DNA of 64,000 bases from an uncultured Streptococcus sp. GTDB lineage: Bacteria; Bacillota; Bacilli; Lactobacillales; Streptococcaceae. Shown here one piece after another: positions 17,499 to 28,453 of this stretch; position 1 is the first letter of the stretch, and each line of letters opens with the position of its first letter. A model generated the notes under the pieces. That model searched no databases. It worked only from the letters and a program-made list of their open reading frames with translations, and was not told the DNA's origin. The stretch spans positions 1 through 64,000 of the forward strand of contig CAAEFF010000183.1 in NCBI GenBank assembly GCA_900755085.1. Direction: 5' to 3'. A program made the translations under genes and the position numbers.

Positions 17499-19757
17499 AT
17501 GCTTTGTCAAAATTGTAAAATAAATGAATCCACTATCCATTTATACACCAATGTAAATGGTCGCCAGCAGCAAGTGGACCTCTGTCAAAATTGCTATAAA
17601 ATTATGAAAACAGACCCAAATAACAGCTTCTTGAAAGGAATGACCCAACGGAGCCAACTCACTGGAGATCCCTTCGAAGATTTTTTCAATAACCTTGGAA
17701 ACTTTCAGGGCCCTCAAGAACCACCTACACCTCCAACCCAATCTGGAGGAGGCTATGGAAATGGTGGCTACGGTCAAAACAACCATCGGGAAAGTGCTCC
17801 AGATCCACGACAAGTACGCCCTCAAAAACCAAAAGGTCTTTTAGAGGAATTCGGCATCAATGTCACAGAGATTGCACGTAACGGCAATGTTGACCCAGTC
17901 ATTGGGCGCGACGAAGAAATCATTCGTGTCATCGAAATTCTTAACCGTAGAACCAAGAACAACCCAGTCCTCATTGGAGAACCGGGTGTTGGTAAAACGG
18001 CAGTTGTTGAAGGATTGGCTCAAAAAATTGTGGATGGAGACGTCCCTGATAAACTGCAAGGAAAAGAAGTCATTCGATTAGATGTTGTCAGCCTTGTCCA
18101 AGGTACAGGTATCCGAGGCCAGTTTGAAGAACGCATGCAAAAATTGATGGAAGAAATTCGTCAACGTCAAGATGTCATTCTCTTCATTGATGAAATCCAT
18201 GAAATTGTCGGAGCTGGTTCTGCCGGTGATGGCAATATGGATGCTGGAAATATCCTCAAACCTGCTCTCGCTCGTGGTGAATTGCAACTGGTTGGGGCTA
18301 CTACTCTTAATGAGTACCGGATCATTGAAAAGGATGCCGCCCTGGAACGTCGGATGCAGCCTGTTAAGGTCGATGAGCCAACGGTAGAGGAAACCATTAC
18401 CATTCTTAAAGGGATCCAAAAAAGATACGAAGATTATCACCACGTTCACTATACTGACGGAGCCATCGAAGCTGCGGCTACTCTTTCCAACCGTTATATT
18501 CAAGACCGCTTCCTACCAGACAAGGCTATTGATTTGCTAGACGAAGCTGGATCTAAGATGAACTTAACCTTGACCTTTGTAGATCCTAAGGTCATTGATC
18601 AACGCTTGATTGAGGCTGAAAATCTCAAGGCGCAAGCAACCCGCGACGAAGACTTTGAAAAAGCAGCCTACTTCCGTGACCAGATTGCTAAGTATAAAGA
18701 AATGCAAAAGACTAAGGTAACGGATCAAGACACTCCTATTATCAGCGAAAAAACGATTGAGCATATCATTGAACAAAAGACCAATATACCCGTTGGTGAT
18801 TTGAAAGAAAAGGAACAATCCCAACTCATCCACCTAGCAGAAGATCTTAAGTCCCATGTCATTGGTCAAGATGATGCAGTGGATAAGATTGCCAAGGCGA
18901 TTCGTCGGAACCGTGTCGGTCTAGGGTCTCCTAACCGTCCAATTGGTAGCTTCCTCTTTGTCGGTCCTACTGGTGTCGGGAAGACCGAACTTTCGAAGCA
19001 ACTAGCTATCGAACTCTTTGGTTCTGCGGACAGCATGATTCGCTTTGATATGAGCGAATACATGGAAAAACACAGCGTTGCCAAACTCGTCGGTGCCCCT
19101 CCTGGTTACGTCGGCTATGATGAAGCTGGACAATTGACTGAGAAAGTGCGGCGAAACCCCTACTCGCTCGTTTTACTAGACGAAATCGAAAAAGCCCATC
19201 CAGATGTCATGCATATGTTCCTCCAAGTTCTGGATGACGGTCGTTTGACAGATGGCCAAGGGCGCACCGTCAGCTTTAAAGATACCATTATCATTATGAC
19301 TTCCAATGCTGGTACAGGAAAGGCAGAGGCAAATGTCGGCTTTGGAGCTGCACGCGAAGGGCGCACCAACTCTGTGCTTGGAGAACTCGGTAACTTCTTT
19401 AGCCCTGAATTTATGAACCGTTTTGACGGTATCATTGAATTCCAAGCTCTATCTAAAGAAAATCTTCTTCAAATTGTTACCCTTATGCTAGACGAAGTCA
19501 ATCATCGTCTCGCGCAAAACGAGATTCATCTGGATGTGACAGATAAGGTCAAGGAAAAACTGGTTGACCTTGGTTACGATCCAAAAATGGGTGCACGCCC
19601 ACTCCGTCGTACCATTCAAGACTATATCGAAGATGCAATTACCGATTACTACCTTGAAAATCCAAGTGAAAAAGATCTGAAGGCTGTCATGACCAGCAAT
19701 GGACATATCAGTATCAAAGCAATTCATAAGACGACCGAAAAAACATCAGAATCCTAA
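17499..19757 (+). CDS. clpE: ATP-dependent Clp ATPase ClpE
   Basis: 752-residue class-I Clp/Hsp100 ATPase. The N-terminal zinc finger (CQNCK near residues 3-7 and CQNCYK near 30) marks ClpE and replaces the ClpC N-domain. It is followed by a Gly/Gln-rich linker, AAA-1 with GEPGVGKT, a UVR-like middle segment, and AAA-2 with GPTGVGKTE. It unfolds stress-damaged proteins for ClpP. ATG 17499 is preferred (GAGG at 7 bases, protein begins MLCQNC); ATG 17493 is two bases from that site. Confidence 0.96.
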   Translation: MLCQNCKINESTIHLYTNVNGRQQQVDLCQNCYKIMKTDPNNSFLKGMTQRSQLTGDPFEDFFNNLGNFQGPQEPPTPPTQSGGGYGNGGYGQNNHRESAPDPRQVRPQKPKGLLEEFGINVTEIARNGNVDPVIGRDEEIIRVIEILNRRTKNNPVLIGEPGVGKTAVVEGLAQKIVDGDVPDKLQGKEVIRLDVVSLVQGTGIRGQFEERMQKLMEEIRQRQDVILFIDEIHEIVGAGSAGDGNMDAGNILKPALARGELQLVGATTLNEYRIIEKDAALERRMQPVKVDEPTVEETITILKGIQKRYEDYHHVHYTDGAIEAAATLSNRYIQDRFLPDKAIDLLDEAGSKMNLTLTFVDPKVIDQRLIEAENLKAQATRDEDFEKAAYFRDQIAKYKEMQKTKVTDQDTPIISEKTIEHIIEQKTNIPVGDLKEKEQSQLIHLAEDLKSHVIGQDDAVDKIAKAIRRNRVGLGSPNRPIGSFLFVGPTGVGKTELSKQLAIELFGSADSMIRFDMSEYMEKHSVAKLVGAPPGYVGYDEAGQLTEKVRRNPYSLVLLDEIEKAHPDVMHMFLQVLDDGRLTDGQGRTVSFKDTIIIMTSNAGTGKAEANVGFGAAREGRTNSVLGELGNFFSPEFMNRFDGIIEFQALSKENLLQIVTLMLDEVNHRLAQNEIHLDVTDKVKEKLVDLGYDPKMGARPLRRTIQDYIEDAITDYYLENPSEKDLKAVMTSNGHISIKAIHKTTEKTSES

Positions 19758-19762
19758 TCAGG

Positions 19763-19947
19763 AAAAAGAGGCTGGGACAAAAGTCCTAGCCTCTTAATTG
19801 TTTTTGGATTGTCGATCAAGATGCAGTGGTTGAGTGAGCTCTACTAGGCTGATTTCATCAGCTTTTACAGCCCTAGTCAACTGTGCGGAGGTGGGACGAC
19901 GAAATCGAATTCTAACGAATGACCGATTTCTGTCCCACTCTCTTTTT
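19763..19947 (+). repeat. Interspersed ~185-bp repeat, copy 1
   Basis: Nearly identical to 36750-36933, in the same orientation. The ends are imperfect inverted repeats (AAAAAGAGGCTGGGAC and GTCCCACTCTCTTTTT, 14 of 16 paired). The left end folds into a terminator-like hairpin (AAGAGGCTGGGAC/GTCCTAGCCTCTT) and the right end into a GGGAC..GAAATCG/CGATTTC..GTCCC hairpin followed by T6. It contains no convincing gene. It follows clpE and probably serves as its terminator. Confidence 0.85.
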
Positions 19948-19976
19948 TCCTTCCTCCAGATTTTTGCTTAAAAATA

Positions 19977-19985
19977 TGTTATAAT
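19977..19985 (+). promoter_or_regulatory. Extended -10 promoter of the Nudix gene
   Basis: TGT-TATAAT, 27 bases before the Nudix start. Confidence 0.5.
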
Positions 19986-20012
19986 GATGAAAAATGAAGA
20001 AAAGAGAAAACC

Positions 20013-20462
20013 ATGACCATACCAAGTTTTGGTGAAAAAAAAGAAGATGTAACCTACGTCAATCGTTACGGCGTCTACGCTGTTATCCCCAATAAGGACA
20101 AGGATCAGATCATCCTCGTTCAAGCCCCAAATGGGGCTTGGTTCTTACCAGGTGGAGAGATTGAAGCTGGCGAAAACCACCTAGAGGCTCTGAAGCGAGA
20201 ACTGATTGAAGAACTAGGTTTTACTGCTGTTTTAGGGGAGTATTATGGCCAAGCGGACGAGTATTTCTATTCAAGTCACCGAGATACCTACTACTACAAT
20301 CCAGCCTATATTTATGAGGTGGTAGATTATACAGAAGCTCAAAAACCTCTGGAAGATTTTAACAATCTCTCTTGGTTTCCAATTGATGAAGCAATGGAAA
20401 AACTCAAACGTGGTAGTCATAAATGGGGCATCAAGCAATGGAAAATTTCCCACAAAAACTAA
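20013..20462 (+). CDS. Nudix hydrolase
   Basis: 149-residue MutT-like protein. The Nudix box (G-x5-E-x7-REL-x2-E-x-G) runs from GGEIEAGE to RELIEELG, about residues 46-68, with the catalytic glutamates present. It is preceded by a beta-strand region and ends basic. It cleaves a nucleoside diphosphate linked to another group; the substrate cannot be inferred. The ribosome site is weak (GAAAAGAG). It lies between two short rightward genes downstream of clpE. Confidence 0.88.
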   Translation: MTIPSFGEKKEDVTYVNRYGVYAVIPNKDKDQIILVQAPNGAWFLPGGEIEAGENHLEALKRELIEELGFTAVLGEYYGQADEYFYSSHRDTYYYNPAYIYEVVDYTEAQKPLEDFNNLSWFPIDEAMEKLKRGSHKWGIKQWKISHKN

Positions 20463-20493
20463 GAAACTTCTTCTTTCGTAAACCATAAAAAAG

Positions 20494-20502
20494 TGCTATA
20501 AT
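20494..20502 (+). promoter_or_regulatory. Extended -10 promoter of the DUF1827 gene
   Basis: TGC-TATAAT, 30 bases before the start at 20533. Confidence 0.55.
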
Positions 20503-20532
20503 AAATGAAGATAGAGGTTAGGAGGAACTCAT

Positions 20533-20835
20533 ATGAAGCTCATTAATACCACAAATAGTCATGCTACATTGGTGAAAAGTCAACTTGCCAGCACGGATGC
20601 CTTGCTTGTTGAGGTTTATTCCGCAGGCAATACCGATGTTGTGTTTACTCAGGCCCCAACCCATTATGAATTGTTGATCAGCAACAAACACCGTGCTATC
20701 CGTGAAACAGAAGTTGAAAAAATTCGTGAGTTCTTTTTAAAACGCAAAATTGATCTCAAAGTCATTGATCAATCCGCTATCAAGACCCTCTACACCGATA
20801 AACTCATTGAAATTTCATTCCCTATTGTTAAGTAA
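20533..20835 (+). CDS. DUF1827 family protein
   Basis: 100-residue small protein that I recognise as the DUF1827 family, largely restricted to streptococci and relatives. It is soluble and mixed alpha-beta, with no signal or membrane segment. A strong GGAGGA ribosome site precedes the ATG. It has its own promoter, and its stop codon is built into the stem of the following terminator. No function is known. Confidence 0.8.
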   Translation: MKLINTTNSHATLVKSQLASTDALLVEVYSAGNTDVVFTQAPTHYELLISNKHRAIRETEVEKIREFFLKRKIDLKVIDQSAIKTLYTDKLIEISFPIVK

Positions 20836-20859
20836 GGTGAAGCAACCTTACTTTTTTTG
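20831..20859 (+). terminator. Terminator of the DUF1827 gene
   Basis: AGTAAGGT/ACCTTACT eight-pair stem, six-base loop and T7. The TAA stop of the gene lies inside the left arm. Confidence 0.85.
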
Positions 20860-20872
20860 TTTACAATGTAAC

Positions 20873-20911
20873 ATAAAAAATCTACCTTCCATACTGAAAG
20901 GTAGATTTTTT
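20873..20911 (-). terminator. Terminator of ileS
   Basis: TCTACCTT/AAGGTAGA stem flanked on both sides by A6/T7 runs, so it can work in both directions; it lies 6 bases past the ileS stop. Confidence 0.85.
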
Positions 20912-20916
20912 TACAA

Positions 20917-23709
20917 TTATTTTGCTTCAAATCCTTCTGAAACAGCTTGGCCAAAGTTTTCTTCGACGATGCTTGCACAGTGGTCGCAGATCGTTGCGTG
21001 ATAATGACGTTCAGCCGTTGTTGGATCAATGCGACGGCAACGGTCACACACTTCTCCTGCTGCTCGTTCGACTGTGAAGGCAACATCTTCAAAGGTCACT
21101 GCACCTTCTGGAGCTGGTCCTTCTGCGATGGTCAACTCAGAAACAATCAAGAGTTGAGCCACATTGCTATCAACAGCACCAAGTAGAGTTTTCACAACTT
21201 CATTTGGGTAAACTGTCAAGTGAGCTTCTAGTGATTTACCGATCACTTTTTCATTACGTGCTTCTTCCAAGGCTTTTTGAGCTTGACCACGGAAGGTCAT
21301 GAAGGCTGACCAAGTATCTAAGATTTCTTCTTGATTCGCAAACGTTTCTGCTTCTGGTAATTCTGATAATTGCACATAGTCTTCTGCTTCAAACTCAAGG
21401 TAGGACCAGATTTCTTCAGCGGTATGCGGTAGAATTGGCGTCAAGAGTTTAGTGATTTTCACAAGGATGTCATAGAAGACTGTTTGCATTTGACGGCGTT
21501 CTAGAGACTTCGCACTCTCGATATAGACCACATCTTTGGCAAAATCAAGGTAGAAGGCTGACAAGTCCACATTGATAAAGTTCACAAGGGCCTTGTAGAT
21601 GGTCAAGAACTCAAAGTTTTCATAAGCATCACGGATCGTCTTGACAAGTTGATTGAAGCGAATCGTCATGTATTTATCTACTGAACGAAGCTCATCATAA
21701 GCAACTGTATCTTCAGCTGGATTAAAGTCAGAAGTATTGGCAATCAAGAAACGAAGGGTATTCCGAATCTTCCGGTACGTTTCAGACACTTGGCTCAAGA
21801 TATCCATGGAAATACGAACATCGTTTGTCGAATCAACACTAGTAACCCAAAGGCGCAAGATTTCCGCACCAAATTGCTTTTCAACATCACTTGGAGCAAT
21901 GGTATTTCCAAGAGATTTCGACATCTTTTCACCTTTTCCATCCAAGGCAAAACCTTGAGACAAGATTTGCTTGTATGGAGCTACGCCATGGTTGGCTACA
22001 GAAGTGATCAAAGATGAGTTGAACCAACCACGGTATTGGTCTGAACCTTCAAGATAGAGATCCGCTGGATAAGTCAATTCAGGGCGATTCACGATGACAC
22101 CATTCCATGATGAACCTGAGTCAAACCAGACGTCCATAATGTCTGTTTCTTTCGTAAATTCTCCATTTGGTGAACCTGGATGAGTGAAGCCTTCTGGCAA
22201 GAGGTCTTTGGCATCCCGTTCCCACCAGATAACCGATCCATGTTCTTCAAAGAGTTGAGCCACATGTTCGATGGTTTCAGCTGTCATGATCGGTGTCCCG
22301 TCTTCAGCATAGAAGATTGGGAGTGGAACACCCCAAGCACGTTGACGAGAGATCACCCAGTCACCACGGTCACGAATCATGTTGTAAAGACGGACTTTCC
22401 CCCATTCTGAGTGGAATTTTACTTTTTCAATTTCATCCAGGATTTCTTGACGGAATTTTGATACAGAAGCAAACCATTGTGGCACGGCACGCCAGATGAT
22501 TGGTTTTTTCGTCCGCCAGTCAAATGGGTAGGAGTGAGAGATTTCTTCTTTAGCAAGAAGGAGGTCTCCAAGTTTTTCAATAACTGTTGGAACAACTTTG
22601 TCATAGAACTGACCAGCAAATTCAGGGCCAGCATTGTCCATCATAATCCCACGCTCATTGACCGTTACAGCGACTTCAAGACCATTTGCAACACCGACGT
22701 TATAGTCATCCTCACCAAAACCAGGCGCTGTATGGACGATACCAGTACCTGAATCAAGTGTGACGTGGTCTCCAAGAATCACCAATTCGTCAACTGCTGC
22801 ATCCCATGGGTGTTCGGTTACGATATGGTTTAATTCTTTCCCTTGGTAGGTTGCAAGAACTTCTGGATCTTCCCAACCAAATTTTTCAGACAAGCTTGGC
22901 AATAACTCAGAAGCCACTACGTATTTACGATCAGAACCAGCAGGTTTCACGACCACATAGTCAAAATCAGCGCCTACTGTTAAACCACGAGAAGCTGTGA
23001 TGGTAAATGGAGTAGTTGTCCAGACAACGATGTAAGTATCTGTATCTAGAACACCTTTCCCGTCCTTGACTTTATTCCCATAGTAAAGAGAAGTGGAAAC
23101 CAAATCGTGGTATTCAATTTCCGCTTCAGCAAGAGCGGACTCAGAAGACCAGGACCAATATACAGGTTTCGCACCACGATAGATATAGCCTTTGTTGGCC
23201 ATTTGTCCAAAGACACGAATTTGGGCTGCTTCATAATCAGGTGTTAAGGTGACATATGGATGGTCCCAATCCCCTGAAACACCCAAGCGTTTAAAGTCTT
23301 CCCTTTGTTTATCGACTTGAGAAAGAGCGTACTCCCGACACATTTTAAGGTATTCAGAGCGTTCAATTTCTTTGCGTTTAACCCCTTGTTTGGCCAAGAC
23401 CTGTTCGATTGGCAATCCATGGGTATCCCAACCTGGAATATAAGGGGCATAAAAACCTGACATAGACTTAGAACGAACAATGATATCTTTCGAAATCTTG
23501 TTCATAGCATGTCCTACGTGGATATTTCCGTTGGCGTATGGAGGACCATCATGAAGTGTAAAATGCGGTTTCCCTTCATTCAATTCTTGACGGCGTTGAT
23601 ACAATTTTGCATCTTCCCATTCTTTTTGCCAAACCGGTTCTTTGGTTGGAAGTCCAGCCCGCATTGGAAAGGCTGTTTTCCCAAGATTCAATGTTTCCTT
23701 AAGTTTCAT
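20917..23709 (-). CDS. ileS: Isoleucyl-tRNA synthetase
   Basis: 930-residue class-I synthetase of normal bacterial length. The HVGH (HIGH-class) signature lies near residue 67, the CP1 editing domain covers about 200-400, the KMSKS loop is near 595, and a C-terminal zinc ribbon (CDRC..CDHC) is present. It charges tRNA-Ile. A T-box leader lies immediately upstream, so expression responds to uncharged tRNA. It follows divIVA, the usual streptococcal position. Confidence 0.98.
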   Translation of the reverse strand: MKLKETLNLGKTAFPMRAGLPTKEPVWQKEWEDAKLYQRRQELNEGKPHFTLHDGPPYANGNIHVGHAMNKISKDIIVRSKSMSGFYAPYIPGWDTHGLPIEQVLAKQGVKRKEIERSEYLKMCREYALSQVDKQREDFKRLGVSGDWDHPYVTLTPDYEAAQIRVFGQMANKGYIYRGAKPVYWSWSSESALAEAEIEYHDLVSTSLYYGNKVKDGKGVLDTDTYIVVWTTTPFTITASRGLTVGADFDYVVVKPAGSDRKYVVASELLPSLSEKFGWEDPEVLATYQGKELNHIVTEHPWDAAVDELVILGDHVTLDSGTGIVHTAPGFGEDDYNVGVANGLEVAVTVNERGIMMDNAGPEFAGQFYDKVVPTVIEKLGDLLLAKEEISHSYPFDWRTKKPIIWRAVPQWFASVSKFRQEILDEIEKVKFHSEWGKVRLYNMIRDRGDWVISRQRAWGVPLPIFYAEDGTPIMTAETIEHVAQLFEEHGSVIWWERDAKDLLPEGFTHPGSPNGEFTKETDIMDVWFDSGSSWNGVIVNRPELTYPADLYLEGSDQYRGWFNSSLITSVANHGVAPYKQILSQGFALDGKGEKMSKSLGNTIAPSDVEKQFGAEILRLWVTSVDSTNDVRISMDILSQVSETYRKIRNTLRFLIANTSDFNPAEDTVAYDELRSVDKYMTIRFNQLVKTIRDAYENFEFLTIYKALVNFINVDLSAFYLDFAKDVVYIESAKSLERRQMQTVFYDILVKITKLLTPILPHTAEEIWSYLEFEAEDYVQLSELPEAETFANQEEILDTWSAFMTFRGQAQKALEEARNEKVIGKSLEAHLTVYPNEVVKTLLGAVDSNVAQLLIVSELTIAEGPAPEGAVTFEDVAFTVERAAGEVCDRCRRIDPTTAERHYHATICDHCASIVEENFGQAVSEGFEAK

Positions 23710-23738
23710 TGTGTCTCCTTATTGATTTAAAAAGCTAT

Positions 23739-23958
23739 AAAAAAACACGAGCATCCTAAAAAGGACGATTGCTCGTGGTACCACCTTTGTTCGAGAAGTC
23801 GAAAACGACTTTCTCCTCTCATCCCGTAACGAGGGAAACGTCCATTCTTACTTCAGAGTTCAGAACGAATACTGTAAAAGGATCATCCATTAAGAGGGAG
23901 TGCAGATCTTCCACCATCATCTGCTCGCTAGACCTATCATTAATGGACCTGTTTTTAC
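23739..23958 (-). promoter_or_regulatory. T-box riboswitch of ileS
   Basis: The antiterminator T-box AAAGGTGGTACCACG lies at 23774-23788. A terminator hairpin (CACGAGCATCC and its partner, 23746-23777) is followed by U7. Stem I is closed by GTAAAA/TTTTAC (23953-23958 with 23874-23879). An ATC triplet (23881-23883) lies beside the base of that stem, where the specifier is expected, but its exact place is tentative because stem I is short and lacks a clear AGTA motif. Uncharged tRNA-Ile would favour read-through into ileS. Confidence 0.9.
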
Positions 23959-23962
23959 AAAA

Positions 23963-24790
23963 TTATAAAATATTGACAAATTCACGATTTGCATCATCTT
24001 CAGGTTGAACAGTTTCCTCAACCTCAACGACTTCCTCATTTTCATGACGAGCGTGCTCTGCTTCTTCTAAAGCGGATTGAACTTTTTCATTCAAACCTTC
24101 AAACGCTTGTGTCGCACCCAATTCTAAGTTAGCTGCTTCAATGCGTTTTTGTAATTCTTCGATTTCAGCTGGAGAGAATTGACGAGTCAGATCAATGTTA
24201 TCATCTTCTGCTTGATGATGGTGAACAGATTCCCCCAAAGCTTTCTCAACAATTTCACGGAAAGCTTCATCACTGGTTTGAATATACATAGCTGTTGGGC
24301 GAAGAATTTCATCCCATTCAGGCGTATCGATAATGCTCAATTGGCTTTCGATTGTTGATTTCAAACGTTGATGGAAGACGCGTGTCTTGTTCTTCAACTC
24401 CTCTGTTTCAACAGCAACTTTCTTGGCATTATCCGTTGCATGACGAAGGATTTCATTTGCTTTTTGTTTTGCTTCATCTACTAAATGCTGTGCATCTTGT
24501 TCAGCTTGACGAACAATATTTTCAGAACGTTCGTTAGCTGCTTGTTTTACACGTTCAGCAGTATCTTGTGCAATCAAAACAGATTGACTCAATGAATCTT
24601 TCATTTCATCAAAATAGTTTAAGCGTTCTTCAAGAGCTTGAATTTTTGCTTCTTGATCATGATTTAAACGAACAAGATCTTCATAATCGCGAACAACGAT
24701 ATCTAGAAATTCTTCTACTTCGTTCGCATCATACCCTCTAAATTTAACGCCAAAAGTTTTATCTTTAATTTCTAAAGCAGTAAGAGCCAT
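23963..24790 (-). CDS. divIVA: Cell-division protein DivIVA
   Basis: 275-residue coiled-coil protein. The N-terminal membrane-curvature-sensing domain begins MALTALEIKDK and contains FRGYDANEVEEFLD. It is followed by long heptad-rich helices and an acidic C-terminal tail. DivIVA recruits division and peptidoglycan-synthesis factors to septa and poles in streptococci and is a substrate of the StkP kinase. It is the last member of the division cluster before ileS and starts 9 bases after ylmH. Confidence 0.95.
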   Translation of the reverse strand: MALTALEIKDKTFGVKFRGYDANEVEEFLDIVVRDYEDLVRLNHDQEAKIQALEERLNYFDEMKDSLSQSVLIAQDTAERVKQAANERSENIVRQAEQDAQHLVDEAKQKANEILRHATDNAKKVAVETEELKNKTRVFHQRLKSTIESQLSIIDTPEWDEILRPTAMYIQTSDEAFREIVEKALGESVHHHQAEDDNIDLTRQFSPAEIEELQKRIEAANLELGATQAFEGLNEKVQSALEEAEHARHENEEVVEVEETVQPEDDANREFVNIL

Positions 24791-24799
24791 AACTCCTCC

Positions 24800-25591
24800 T
24801 CATTTTTTACTTAAGAGTACTTCAACAGTTACTTTATATTTTCCACTCTTTGAAATACCATTTTCAGAAACAATTTTAAGACGCCCAAAGCGTCGGACAC
24901 TGACTAAATCATTCAAACCTACAGTATAGCTAACATTGGAAGTTGTCGCATAATTGACTTTCACTAAGCCAGAACTAATCAACTGACTGACTTGTGAGCG
25001 CGAAAGCTTGAAGGTCCCAGCAATCACCTTGTCTAAGCGAAAACTTGACACTAGAATATCTCGTTGCTGGATTTCTTCCTCTACAACAATCTGTTCAGAT
25101 AGAGGAACTTCCCTCAGCTTAACAGGTACCCGAGAAATTCTCTGGATGTGATCCATGAAATAGGGAACAAAACGCTGTTCAACAAATACTTGGATCTTTC
25201 CTTCACTTGTTAGAATATCTCCAAAAGACTTGCGCTCCACTCCTAATTGGTGAACAATGGTCCCCAGAACCTGGGAATGGGTCAAGTGATGAAATTTGGA
25301 AGCATAGACCATCTCTATTAAGGCCAGATCAAAGTCACTTGGGTCCAATTGATAATAATCTGGAGCCACAATGACCTTGGCATACTCCATTTTCTGCTTA
25401 TTACTGGAAGCAAAGACCTGTAATTGATAGCTTGCCGCAACATTTCGTAAAATAGCGACCTGATGAGGGTTTAAAAAACCCGTTACCTCAACAGAATAGC
25501 GTTCAATTACTCTTTCTGACAATTCAATACAACGATCAATAAATTCGTGATCTTCGCGATTGAAATGTTGATAAATCTCTTTCTGTCCCAT
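24800..25591 (-). CDS. ylmH: YlmH, S4-domain RNA-binding protein
   Basis: 263-residue protein. The N-terminal part is of unknown fold and the C-terminal S4 domain (about residues 180-245) contains FKLSRSQVSQLISSGLVKVN. YlmH binds nascent-chain-peptidyl-tRNA on split 50S subunits in a ribosome-rescue pathway of Firmicutes. It lies within the division cluster, 6 bases after the YggT gene. Confidence 0.92.
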   Translation of the reverse strand: MGQKEIYQHFNREDHEFIDRCIELSERVIERYSVEVTGFLNPHQVAILRNVAASYQLQVFASSNKQKMEYAKVIVAPDYYQLDPSDFDLALIEMVYASKFHHLTHSQVLGTIVHQLGVERKSFGDILTSEGKIQVFVEQRFVPYFMDHIQRISRVPVKLREVPLSEQIVVEEEIQQRDILVSSFRLDKVIAGTFKLSRSQVSQLISSGLVKVNYATTSNVSYTVGLNDLVSVRRFGRLKIVSENGISKSGKYKVTVEVLLSKK

Positions 25592-25597
25592 CGTATT

Positions 25598-25861
25598 CTA
25601 ACCAATCAAAAATAGAAACAACCGATCTAATAGCTGATTCATTAGGTTCAAGACCAAAAGTGCTACAAGAACCGTAAAATCCAAGCCTCCAACCTGCAAG
25701 GGTAACTTTCTAAAAAGGCTCAAAAATGGTTCAACTAGGCGGTGAACCATTTGTCCAAGAGTACTCTGAGGTGCCCCAGGGAACCAAGAAAGTAAGGCAT
25801 AGATGACAAGAATGATGGAATAGATTTGAATGATATTTGAAAGATATTGAAAGATAATCAT
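25598..25861 (-). CDS. YggT/YlmG family membrane protein
   Basis: 87-residue protein with two membrane helices (about 5-25 and 62-82) around a loop containing WFPGAP and a VEPFLSLFR motif, characteristic of the YggT family. It is linked to cell division by position and by plant homologues involved in nucleoid and division-site placement. The spacing to sepF is 1 base. Confidence 0.9.
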   Translation of the reverse strand: MIIFQYLSNIIQIYSIILVIYALLSWFPGAPQSTLGQMVHRLVEPFLSLFRKLPLQVGGLDFTVLVALLVLNLMNQLLDRLFLFLIG

Positions 25862-25862
25862 C

Positions 25863-26492
25863 TTAGCGATTACGTTTCATATCATAGTCGAATTCTGTCA
25901 CTTCCACATCATTTGGAAGGCGAATATCTTCCACATTAACGACTACATTAATTGGAGTCAACAAGTACATGGTACTTGCAACACGGCGAAGATTTCCTGC
26001 CAAAACATAACGAGCCCCATCCAAATAATCCAAACAACGACGGGCTTGTACCTCTGTCATATATTGGAAGTCAATCAAGATACTCTCATTAGATAGTAAT
26101 AGATCGACAATTTCAGTCGCTTCCTCGTATTTACGGGGATAGCGTACATCAATGGTAATCTTTTCATCTGTATTTGCACGATTAGCAGCCAATTCACGTT
26201 GACGTTCATGCAAGCGAGTAATATTTCCAGATGTATTTTTCGTTGTTGAAACAGGTTCCTTCACAGCAACTGTAGATACAGGAGTTGTAACAGGTGCGAC
26301 AGGAGTCGGTTTTGGTTTTACCGGTTCTTTTTGACTAATCTGTGGACGTGGAGAAGTCACTTGAGGAGTTGGCTGTGGCTGTGGAACTGGTTGTGTTTCC
26401 GCCCCAGCTGCTTTTGCCTCGCGAACTTCTACTTCTTCACCGTCTTCTGTGAAGTAGTCAATAAAGTTGTTAAATTTATCTTTTAATGACAT
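25863..26492 (-). CDS. sepF: Cell-division protein SepF
   Basis: 209-residue protein. A short amphipathic membrane-binding helix ([14 protein letters not shown]) is followed by a Pro/Thr/Val-rich linker (about 30-90) and the C-terminal ring-forming DUF552 domain with the [14 protein letters not shown] segment. SepF tethers FtsZ polymers to the membrane in parallel with FtsA. The linker is longer than in Bacillus subtilis (about 150 residues in total there) but usual for streptococci. Confidence 0.95.
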   Translation of the reverse strand: MSLKDKFNNFIDYFTEDGEEVEVREAKAAGAETQPVPQPQPTPQVTSPRPQISQKEPVKPKPTPVAPVTTPVSTVAVKEPVSTTKNTSGNITRLHERQRELAANRANTDEKITIDVRYPRKYEEATEIVDLLLSNESILIDFQYMTEVQARRCLDYLDGARYVLAGNLRRVASTMYLLTPINVVVNVEDIRLPNDVEVTEFDYDMKRNR

Positions 26493-26501
26493 AGTTCTTT
26501 C

Positions 26502-27170
26502 CTATTTAAAAAATGATGTCCCAATTCTAACATAAGTCGCTCCGTTCGCAACGGCTACTTCAAAGTCATGACTCATACCCATACTTAGTTCTGAAAAAGG
26601 CATATTTTTTAATTGTTTCTTTTCTAGTTGTTTCTGAAGTTGGTGAGTTTTTGAAAAAATATCCTGCAACTCTTCTTGACTAGCCTCAAAGGGAGCCATC
26701 GTCATTAAACCAACAATTTCAATTTTGTCCAGCTGTGCGATTTCCGCTAAAACATCATCCAGTTCATCGGGTGCAAATCCATGCTTACTTTCTTCACCAG
26801 AAATGTTCACTTGGAGGAAACACTTGATCGGGTGTTCTGCTCGCTTTTGAATTTCTTGAGCTAGCTTTACCGAATCCAAGGCATGAAAGTAATCGACGAG
26901 ATTGATCACGTCTTTTACTTTCCGCCGTTGGAGGCTCCCAATCAAGTGCCAAGTGAGATCATAGTCTTTTAGAGCTTGATACTTTTCTAGGAATTTATCA
27001 ACACGATTTTCACCGATATGCTGGATACCTGTTTTCACCAGTGCTTCTGTTGTTGCAACATCTACATACTTGGTGACAGCTATCACATTAACTTGATCTT
27101 GACGGTTAGCTTTGTTTCTTGCTGTTTCTACTTGTTGCCGAACAAGATCAGCATTCTCTACCAGATTCAT
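26502..27170 (-). CDS. YggS/PLPBP family pyridoxal-phosphate homeostasis protein
   Basis: 222-residue single-domain alanine-racemase-fold protein. The PLP lysine is in AVTKYVD (near residue 34); HFIGS-type LIGSLQ and the LSMGMSHDFEVAV motif follow. It binds PLP and buffers vitamin B6 and amino-acid pools without known catalysis. It starts 2 bases after ftsZ ends, so it is co-translated with the division genes. Confidence 0.93.
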   Translation of the reverse strand: MNLVENADLVRQQVETARNKANRQDQVNVIAVTKYVDVATTEALVKTGIQHIGENRVDKFLEKYQALKDYDLTWHLIGSLQRRKVKDVINLVDYFHALDSVKLAQEIQKRAEHPIKCFLQVNISGEESKHGFAPDELDDVLAEIAQLDKIEIVGLMTMAPFEASQEELQDIFSKTHQLQKQLEKKQLKNMPFSELSMGMSHDFEVAVANGATYVRIGTSFFK

Positions 27171-27172
27171 GA

Positions 27173-28444
<1,272 letters not shown>

Positions 28445-28453
28445 TTACACTCC

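Noticed and set aside
17541..19727. Several leftward open frames opposite clpE
   Set aside because: No promoters or ribosome sites; clpE motifs on the plus strand account for the whole stretch.
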